Assembly: GCA_947311845.1 (NCBI GenBank)
Contig: CAMZMU010000035.1
Coordinates: forward strand, 3,729,726 to 3,793,725
Length of the DNA stretch: 64,000 nt
Direction: 5' to 3'
From: Poa pratensis
Lineage: Eukaryota > Streptophyta > Magnoliopsida > Poales > Poaceae
Position numbers and translations under genes: made by a program. Shown here one piece after another: positions 55,761 to 64,000 of this stretch. Below the pieces are notes generated by a model. The model saw nothing but the letters and a program-made list of their open reading frames with translations, did no database searches and was not told the origin of the DNA. Within the stretch, counting starts at the first letter, position 1, and each line of letters opens with the position of its first letter.

Positions 55761-56060
55761 AAGGCGCCGGAGTCGCCTCGTCGGGTGGCCATGACAAGTT
55801 TGTTGTTGATGTCGAGGCGCCAGCCCCCGAGGGTACGTGATGCCCTTCCTAGGAGCAGGCTCTCTGTGCCGGTACCGCCGGCGCTAATCGCTGCTGTGGT
55901 AGTCGAGTCGTGGAAGATGTCCGCAGCGGGTCGACGATGGTCGCGACTTCCGCATAGCGTCGCGGCAGGCGTGGCCTGATGAGCCGCGCGTGATCGCGGC
56001 AGCGACATCGTTCTCCAGGCTCTCGTAATGCAGACAAGGTGATTAGTACATGAATGAAAT

Positions 56061-58592
56061 ATGCAAATATAGTCTAAATTAGTATGTTAGAAAGATTGAA
56101 GAGCTGGTTGAAGGGAAAAGGCCGATTCGACCATGCATGTATGTATGCTGCGATCCTGACTGGAAAATCCATGCGTGTACGTGTGCACGCGTATGTCTCG
56201 GGTGACGCCGCGGCGGACGAAGGTGCCACCGTGGACGAAGTCGACGCGGCGGAGCCAACGATTGCTAGGGTCGGATTTATTTGTGGCGACAAGTCGAAGC
56301 GGGCCACAACAGGTGTACTGCGGCAGGGTCGGAGTCGACCACGGCGGGAGTCGTGACGGTTGTGATGTTGACGAAGCTGTCGACGACTGAAGTCGTGTTT
56401 CTCCGTGACTCCGTGGCGTAGCCGATGCAGAGGCACCTACGAACTAGCCTCCCGTAGATCCATTAATCCGAGGGAGAATTAATCACCTTGCTCATCTTCT
56501 TCTGCACCAAACTCTTCCCGTAGATTCACGCCTTCTCTTCAAGAGAGTAGGAGAGAGGTAACTGGAGCGGCTGGGGCAGGAGGCAGTGGCGGTCGGCAGC
56601 GGTATCAAAGCAGTGGCTTTTCCTTGTATATCTTTCCTCCTCTCATTCACCACATACCTTCACAACATATAAGCAATCGTCATTGGATGACAAAGATTCA
56701 GTACAAGCTTCTACAACATAAACATACGAAAGGAACACAACTAACTACATACAAATGAATATCTTGGAAAAACTCAAGTTTTTCTATACATGGCATATAT
56801 TAGTCAAGGGATCTATTCTTCCTAAAAATTTGCACAATATCGAGTTGTTGAGCAGACTGCTTATTTTCTCAGAAGCTTATGTGTTGACAGAAAAAATCAT
56901 GTTTGGAATTAAATTAGGTGGAGTGTATGATGCTTTCAAATATTCTCATTGCACTACATGTTATTGCAGAAAAAATACAAGGAGGATACCGAGAGAGTAG
57001 AAGCTTTGCCTCCAATCTTAGCACATAGATATTTATTTACCTTTGGAGGCTGAAATTGTTTAGTATAGCAGCAAGGTAGCTGACGAATTGAGTGAGAAAG
57101 ATTCAGATAATGAAATGCTCAAGCTTCGGTGCGAAAGATAACATATCAATATCTATATGATTATTTCCTCTGCTATTTAGTTATTGTAAGCTAGCTCTAA
57201 AAGGCCCATGTCTCTTCAGAAATACTGACCAAATTCAGAACTGAAGTATATGAACGAACACGCATTCAAAATACCAGAACCGTGAATTAACTACCTGCCA
57301 ATTGTAGCTATTTGCGACAAGCACGAGATCCATCACGAGCACATTGTGGTTGGTCCACATCCGGGAAAACTCAGTTTAGATGACCAAGGCGGTAGGCGGA
57401 GGAGCCAGGGCAGCAACAAGCACTGTGCTGGTAGGAGGAAATGTACTAAGCAGCAGCCAATGACAATATAATATATCCACCCAGTCCAAATGTAAAACAG
57501 TTTTCTCAATTTTAGCCAAGGTACTTAAAGGCTACTCTTTGAACCTGCATGCAAAAAAAAAACATTCAGGCACGAAAGTAGTTGCATATCTATCGGTGTG
57601 CAAGAAGCAAGCAACATCTCAGAAAAAAGACTAACTTTCTAAAGGCTGAAAACTCATCTATGAAATGTAGAGAATTAAAAAACATAAGGGCTAAAATTGG
57701 TTTCACCACATAGAGTAAAATTTTTAAAAAATCCTTTACTCCTGTTAAGTACATGTATTTTCAGTACACAACTAATTATTCTTCATTGATTAGGTACAAC
57801 ATTCAGCATGAATTCACATAAACTAAAGGTTTTTGTTCTTTGAGTAAGGGCAAGCTAACAAGGATTAGTCACCTGCACCATCTGTTTTAGCCTACACTTC
57901 TCCTTGTCACCTCCATCGACCACGTGCTATAATACATTGGCGACTATCCTGAATTACCCTTCATGTCCCTGATCGAAGACCAATCTCCATTTCCAAATCC
58001 TAGCGCCAATCACTAACAAACACTGAAAGTCAACCGCTGATGCATCATTTGGTGTCGAGGATGTTGTCGCCGCAAACGGCTCTAGCATACATACAGATTG
58101 ATTAAATTAGAAATGTTCCTCGATGAAATTCAAACCACACAGATTAACCAAGTGGTTCAGCTTTATGAATTAACATGATTCATACTTGTTCAAAGGCAAC
58201 TACCAGGAGAGGAATAGATCAATGGCAACTCACCTCTCCCTTGATCTTTAGAGAAGTACAGCTTCCGTACTATCTTTCCCGGAGTCTCACTGTCGATCCT
58301 CTTTAGCAGACACCGCGGAGCAGGTGATCCACACTCCTCACGCCTTCCCCAACAGCCATAGGCTCTACTTGGGACCTCCGGTAGGCTGAAGAAAGTCATA
58401 CATCGCTGCAACAACAGCTGAAACCTAAGAACAAATAATCTGGACAATAATTAACCATCTCTAGATCGTGTCCATTGTTTTTCTAGTGAACCAACCAACC
58501 AAATCAAACAATGAATAAACCTCTACAAAGTTGCCAACTCTACTAGCCTGGACGAGCAAGAAATCTAACTAATTATTCAATCAAGCAACATA
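56061..58592. other. Unclassified intergenic sequence
   Basis: No gene or bounded element is recognised. It is mixed in composition: GC-rich near 56190-56400 and AT-rich from 56640. The largest frames are about 80-120 codons without domain features. On the minus strand 58190-58447 is an 85-codon frame that could belong to an unannotated transcript with 58960-59450. Confidence 0.3.
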
Positions 58593-58958
58593 CTCCCTCC
58601 GTTCAGATTTAATCTACATTCTGGGTCCTTTTTTTTTGTTCGGATTTAATCTACATTCTAGGTAGTAAATGGTAGTACCTCATGATTACCGAGGTAATTA
58701 ATCAAAAGGGTATTAAACCAGAACATAGGAAAAGAAAACGACCCCAATCCCCGTGAGCCCATGGCCTCTCCTAGCTCACCGTCCCAACTTCCCAGGTATT
58801 TAATCATAGCCAATGACCCTTCTTTTGCATGCATGCCATTTATTTTTTCTTTGGAAAAAGAGCAAGTACATGGTTTTATGTGTAAAGTAGTACTAATAAA
58901 TGCATAGCTAAATTGTCTGAATTTTTTCAAGATGTAGATTAAATCCGAACGGAGTGAG
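58593..58958. mobile_element. Stowaway-like MITE, enlarged
   Basis: Ends CTCCCTCCGTTCAGATTTAA and the inverted TTAAATCCGAACGGAGTGAG, flanked by TA (58591-58592, 58959-58960). The left arm is duplicated, with TTTAATCTACATTCTRGGT present twice. The middle 58680-58910 may be a further insertion. Confidence 0.75.
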
Positions 58959-58960
58959 TA

Positions 58961-59660
58961 AGAGAGAGACCTAAAGGTTGTGGTGTAAGATGAAGCAGCG
59001 CTCCACCCAAGAGGCATAGAGCTTCACGAAGGAGGCAACCTATGAACTGTGACAAGCTATAGGTGGAGAGGCAAGGACGAACCTGGCGAAGGGCGCCGCC
59101 TACTTCTACCACCTTGCACCCCGGGTCTGGCCACGGCTTGCTCAGACAGTGAGCCCGGTAGCACCAGCAAGGCAGCGACTCAACGTTCCTCCCTTGCCTC
59201 GTTCATCCCATGCTCTGGCTTCCCAGCCAGCCAGCCAGCCTCGAGCGCCCTCGACAACCGGCCAGGGGAGAGACGGCCGGCGACTCCGATTCATAGCAGG
59301 GGAGCATGGACGGAGGAGTGGTGGAGGACGAGCGGCCGGGACATGAGAGGAGGTGGAGCACGGGATGGACGAAGACGTGAGGGGATGGGAAGCATGAGGG
59401 GCGGCGGCGGCAGAGGAAGGAAGGGAGGCCGGGCTAGGGTTTTTACCGCTGGGATATTTTCTCCTCGACTGACCCTCGTGGGCTACATGATACCATCATG
59501 GATACGGTTGGCCCATCGAAAAGGACAAAACAAAAACGCCACGTGGATAGGCCGAGAGGGCGCGCCATGGGTGGACACTTGCTTGTTCTCAATGACGCCA
59601 TCTTTTCGCGGCCTTGAGATAAGAGTAAAGTCTCTTTTTTTTTAAAAAAAGAGAAAAGAG
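58961..59660. other. GC-rich stretch, possible 5' end of a minus-strand transcript
   Basis: On the minus strand AAAACCCTAGCCCGGCC (59430-59446) resembles the start of a plant 5' UTR, with possible introns toward 58980. No conserved protein is recognised on either strand. A T/A-rich run ends it at 59632-59650. Confidence 0.25.
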
Positions 59661-62400
59661 TAAAGTCTATTTTAAACGACAAATTCATAGCTAAATCGAA
59701 TCTCAAATTATAAATCGTGAAGAATTTTGAATCCTGAAAGTGGACACTCTTACCATGTGAATTTCGGTCTATTCCAACCCCACGGTGTGTTTTTCCACGG
59801 CAAAAAACAAACGGGATAATTTGGTACTCTCGCTAACTAAATTGGTCCGCGTCTCATATGCCCCTCCCACCTAGTCTCTCCCTAGTCAATTTCTCTCTCA
59901 AATCATTGGCTCTGTTCCCTCCGGCGTCGAGCCGCCCGAGTAGAGCACCTCACGCCTGCCGAGGATGCATGGAGGCGGCGATGAAGTTAGCCTCGATGAC
60001 CTGGCCGAGGACGAGCCCGCGGGCTTCGTCCTATTGCCAGTCTCATGCATGCCAATGGCGGTTGGGATGGGCATGGCGGCGTACACCTGGCTGAGATAAC
60101 AATATTGCCGCAGGTACACCACGGCGACACCGCGCTTGTTGACCCAGAGGTCAAAGTGAATGTGGCCACACGCTCGGACGTCAAGGCCAGCATGTCCACC
60201 AGTGCTGCCGGTCGGCCATGGCCTCGTCCTCAGCGAGGCCGTCTAGGCCATCTTCACTGTCGCCTCCACTCTATTGGATGACGGCGCTAACCATGGCTCC
60301 CTCGTCGTGTTTAATTCCCTCATAGAGGTCGGCACAACACCCGCCCGACTCTCGAGGCCGGTGGCAAACCCCCGCCTTTGCATAGTAGTTGTCGCACTCA
60401 GGTTCAGGCATCAGCATCCTCGATGTCTCGAGATTTCCTCTCGCAAAGACGTCGACGCCTTCCCTGGAGCACGTGCTGCCCTCGTCCCCCGTGGCCGTGG
60501 ACTCCGGATGTCCGTCTCGAGGCGGGCGTTCCTAGGAGGATCCCCGACGCGATGCCTGGCAGGTGTGTCTTGAACTGATATTTGTGCATGTTGAGACCAT
60601 CACTGGTGGCTAGGATACCGGCCGAGAAGATGTCGCTTGTGCTAAGCCTGCCGTCGCAGACCCTAACGACATCCTCTCCGGGACGTTTGTGTTTTGACGA
60701 GTTATCACATCGGGCTAATTTTATGGTCAATCCGGTTAAGAGAAAGAGATTGGGGAAGATGATGGAAATGATATGTTGACCTTACTGTCCATGATAATAG
60801 CATGTAATTTCGCTTTCCGTGTGCACCAAATAGGATTCATTCGCGACATACAAATCGGAATGAATATCATGGTTATTCGTCCACGGCTGATAAAACGGGA
60901 CAGGGGATTAGTTCTAACTCTAACGCTCCCAAAATCCACTTCGCCCCAATCGAATTAGCTAATTTTAGGCTCCTAGCAGCATCCGCTGCCCCGATTTTAG
61001 ATTCTATCCTTCCAACTCGAAAATCTAACATAAAATGGAACAGGCCACGTACGCTAGTAGTTTTATTTTTCTATTCTGAGAATGTATGCTACTAGCCCAG
61101 TACGAGTTTGCTGCTTCTATGTCTCATCCAAGAATTTTAAGGCCCAAGAACGCAGCCATTGGCCCGTGGGAGATACCACGGGACGACGCCGCATCTGCTG
61201 CACTGCACTCAGCTAAGGGCCTCTTTTAGATTGTTGGAGTTCCGTAAGATTTTTGTAGAGTTTCAATCATTGGGATTTTTTTCTTCTATAGATTGAGTTT
61301 GGATTCGGCATGATGCTATCTAAATTCTTATGAATTACATTTCTATGCCTCATTTTTCTATAGAACTTTGAACATCCACTCCAAACTTTTTGTTAGGCTC
61401 AAGTGCCTAGAGTCAAGACAATTTTCCTGTGTTTTCTTCTTATGTTTCATGAAAACCATCATTTATGTAGTTTTTATGTGTTTTACAATACTCTGTTTTA
61501 CACAAGCAAATTTGTGGGTTCCTACGTTTTCCTTATTCCTGTGTTTCAAATCCCAAACTAGTGAGGAAGCGGGCTTTATATATGTAGCAGGTCGACGAGT
61601 GGCCCGTCGTGTCCGGGCATGGATACGACGTATACCCATGGGTAGGGTTCTGAGAAAATGTTGAACCTGATTATAAAAATGGGCATGGGTCTGACTCAGG
61701 TTGACCTGCTCGATTGTCACTCTTACTTAAGCAAGAGGAGGCACATAAGCGAGGAGAATAATATTGGGACTTTTATTTTTTCCGGTTGGAACGACTTTAT
61801 GCTGACATCCTTGCTGCTATCCTCCCTTCTCCGCACCTTTTTCCTCCCGGTCGCTCACAACACACTCTAGCTGCCATCACTCACCGCCACAAGCCGTCAT
61901 GCAATGAAGACTATGAGCGGGGCTTGCCACCGACGCCGCCGGTGTGAATGTAGCTCCAGCCTCTGAACCCACCTTGACATTGCTTGATACTTAATTAACA
62001 TGGCTCGCATTGACACAACTCTTGTTAATATTATTGTAATGCCACCACTGAATTTTATTGTGTGATTCTTGTAGTCTTGTGGCTTCATCTAACATACAAA
62101 CAAGGGAAAAGCCTAGAGGTGTGACCTTATCCAGTCCCAATCAACTTTTTAGATGCGACAAACTACATGAACTAATATTGGAAGAGAAAAAACATTATAT
62201 CATGTGGATAATAATACATCATGGTGCTAGAAAGTGATACAAAACTCCAGCGACACAAGTTCCCAACATATCTCTAGATTTTTACATCATGCATCTTAGG
62301 TGAACAAAGCTTAAAAAAAAGAACCATATTATCACCAACCAGTAAACTAAAACATCACATAACACAACAAACAACTTTGAGCGGAATAAACATATAAGCT
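59661..62400. other. Unclassified sequence, including a GC-rich block
   Basis: 59930-60720 is GC-rich and may be a decayed gene copy, since short frames on both strands are broken by stops and I recognise none. 60950-62400 is AT-rich. GGGCCTCTTTTAGATTG at about 61216 resembles a MITE end without a found partner. Confidence 0.25.
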
Positions 62401-62460
62401 CAAACTCTACTGCAATTCACAACACTACAAAGATGAAAAGAACCAAGGGGGTTGAACAAC

Positions 62461-63379
62461 TTAATCCTCCTTGAAAATATCTTCTGGCTCGCAAAGTGTG
62501 CCAAACAACGAGTCCATCCAAATAGTGTAGTGACCATAGTTGTGCCGGTAAGTTGTATGGTGAATAGTGTGATAACCAGCACCCATCACTGGCCAAATCT
62601 TTCCGTGAATGCAGTCATGGATATTAGCTGTCCACATAGCCTCCATGAAAAGGAGGGCAATGTTAGTCCTGAAGTGTGTTGGGAAAAGGAAGGGAGCAAC
62701 CACATGCGGCATGGCTAGTAAAATCCCATCCACCGGATGGGACGCCAGTCCTACAAGGAACAAAGGGCATAAGTTGGATATGTAGTGGATGACAATTCAA
62801 TTATTGTCACCAAAGAAGCGTTACATAATAATTATATTTTCTAATGGCTGGCCCTTGACATCCAAAACGTTTAGCACAGCACAAAAAAATAAAATGATAT
62901 GCAAGTACGATTATACAACTATGACAAGAAAATTTATCAGCAATCAATTTTTTCTATCACTTCACTTCAACAAGAAGTATATAAATTCCAACATCACTTC
63001 GGCATAACTATTAGCATGATAAAAAAAGATGCAATTGCAATATTCAAGACTCAATATGTCAGCAAGAACTTACCCGCAAATGGTGATAGGGTATTTTCCT
63101 TGTTGTAAAGATGGTGTGTTGCATGGAGGTGCTTGTATAATGGCTTTATGTGATGCAACTCTCTGTGCATCCAGTACATTCCACACTCCACAAAGATGAG
63201 ATACAAAGCCAGATATACAAGATACATTGGCCAACCAATATCGCTGATGTGAAAGAAACACTGTGTCCATCCACTCTCAATCATGTACTCATATACAGTT
63301 GGAAGAACAGACTGGAAAGGTATAGACATTGATGCAACAGTTATTTGCTTCTTCATAGCTTCTACCGTAGGAATAGAAT
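62461..63379 (-). CDS. STE1: Delta7-sterol C5(6)-desaturase, last two exons (partial)
   Basis: This ER membrane enzyme of the fatty-acid hydroxylase superfamily introduces the C5 double bond in sterol and brassinosteroid precursor synthesis. Exons 63074..63379 and 62461..62750 are joined by GT-AG sites in phase 1 (SPFAG followed by LASHPVDG). The three histidine clusters that bind the di-iron centre are present: HRELHH, HATHH and [15 protein letters not shown]. Hydrophobic segments surround [18 protein letters not shown] and [20 protein letters not shown]. The C terminus EPEDIFKED ends at 62461. The exon at 63379 starts in mid-codon after a CAG acceptor with [12 protein letters not shown], so the first exon (about 70 residues, with the first membrane segment) must lie beyond 64000 or be lost. 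No break is seen in the part present. Confidence 0.9.
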
Positions 63380-64000
63380 CTGCATCAAGTGCCTCAAGGT
63401 TTCAGCACCACCTTCTATAAAGTATTATCATATATTATCTAGATAACAAAGTTCTAGAAATCCCTTGAGAAACCCACAGGATGAACTGGAAAATGGAAAA
63501 GGAGCGCAAATGACGTGCCCATGATTCCATGATTAATGTGGCAATCGGGTTACAAGTTGTACATTTTCCCCGCAAAATTTTTTCTCTACATACTTGTCAT
63601 CTAGACATATCAAAATACTAAGACTCACCATATGGAATAATTCATCATGCAAACAAGTTTCACAATATAAAGTTTTTAGCTAACACATCAGGATACCGAT
63701 CATAGCCAAATTTCTGCAAGGTAAAAGGCGACTTATATTTTTGGAGGGATGCATTAATATATCGTACTGATATCTATTTAAACTATCTGCCTCTAATTAT
63801 CAGAGGGTTAATTAGAGTCAGAAACATGTAAATAAATAGGCAAATATAGTAAAAAAATACTATAGCAGATTGACTACATGAGTTTGGTTCTGAAAAATAT
63901 CCTACAACCAAAACGTTGCCGACGTTGGAAAATGTTCAGATGACAATTTAAACCATTTTCACTTTCAGACTCTTTCATGACACTGAATATAGCATCATGT
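63380..64000. other. Intron of the desaturase gene
   Basis: AT-rich, with no desaturase N-terminal sequence on the minus strand. It is consistent with an intron continuing past the window edge. Confidence 0.45.

Larger units (their letters stand above)
53936..56060. mobile_element. LTR-like repeat, probably Gypsy
   Basis: The ATTTACCCAGGTTCGGCCCC phrase (54031-54050) and many AGCCCCCGAGTGT motifs look like LTR sequence of Triticeae Gypsy elements. I could not place TG/CA borders or a primer site. It cuts the Harbinger transposase. It contains several short tandem arrays. Confidence 0.45.

Noticed and set aside
56755..57000. 81-codon plus-strand frame
   Set aside because: No domain or codon bias like a real exon, and no splice context was found.
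59049..59645. 198-codon plus-strand frame
   Set aside because: Low-complexity GC-rich composition, no domain, and it overlaps what looks like a minus-strand 5' UTR.
61216..61560. MITE starting GGGCCTCTTTTAG
   Set aside because: No partner terminus could be located; only a weak resemblance at one end.

Overview
The window is nuclear DNA of a grass, most likely a Triticeae genome (wheat, barley or a relative). The evidence is GC-rich plant exons with plant-type introns, several Stowaway MITEs with the CTCCCTCCGT terminus, CACTA, hAT, Mutator, PIF/Harbinger, Helitron, LINE and Gypsy-type LTR sequence, and repeated small gene families. No prokaryotic, viral or CRISPR feature was seen. Only a small part of the 64 kb is coding.

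Layout. 0-3 kb: the end of a CACTA element, a compact two-exon DUF674 gene (minus strand) and a decayed LINE. 3-6.1 kb: a Stowaway MITE split by a young 5'-truncated LINE with an exact target duplication and a single in-frame stop. 6-16.5 kb: an inverted pair of HSP20 small heat-shock genes, one intact (minus) and one with a 1-base frameshift (plus). They are surrounded by shared flanking blocks and three separately bounded insertions (a Harbinger-type element and two retroposons). 19.3-24.5 kb: a 5.2 kb hAT-bounded composite holding a Gypsy LTR with a tRNA-Asp primer site, two minisatellites and a tRNA-like relic.

25.9-29.7 kb: a seven-exon gene (minus) for a kinase with an N-terminal MCAfunc/ARPK-type domain, broken by two small indels. 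25.9-45.8 kb is a tandem segmental duplication. Unit A has the kinase gene and defensin-like gene 1. Unit B has a 3' relic of the kinase and defensin-like gene 2. Because the units align, unit B serves as an empty-site control for insertions in unit A: a Helitron, a Mutator-like element and a MITE. A relic of a third defensin promoter lies at 48.2 kb.

46.8-51.4 kb: a tail-to-tail inverted pair of calmodulin-like EF-hand genes with matching promoters. 51.6-53.9 kb: a PIF/Harbinger element with a Myb/SANT-like ORF1 and a truncated transposase, cut off by an LTR-like repeat (53.9-56.1 kb). 62.4-63.4 kb: the last two exons of a sterol C5-desaturase whose first exon is outside the window.

The genes do not form one pathway. 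Heat-shock chaperone, defensin peptides, calcium sensors and the MCAfunc-kinase are typical of stress and defence families expanding by local duplication and decaying by indels and transposon insertion. Intact-looking genes are the DUF674 gene, HSP20 copy A, both defensin-like genes, both EF-hand genes and the partial desaturase.
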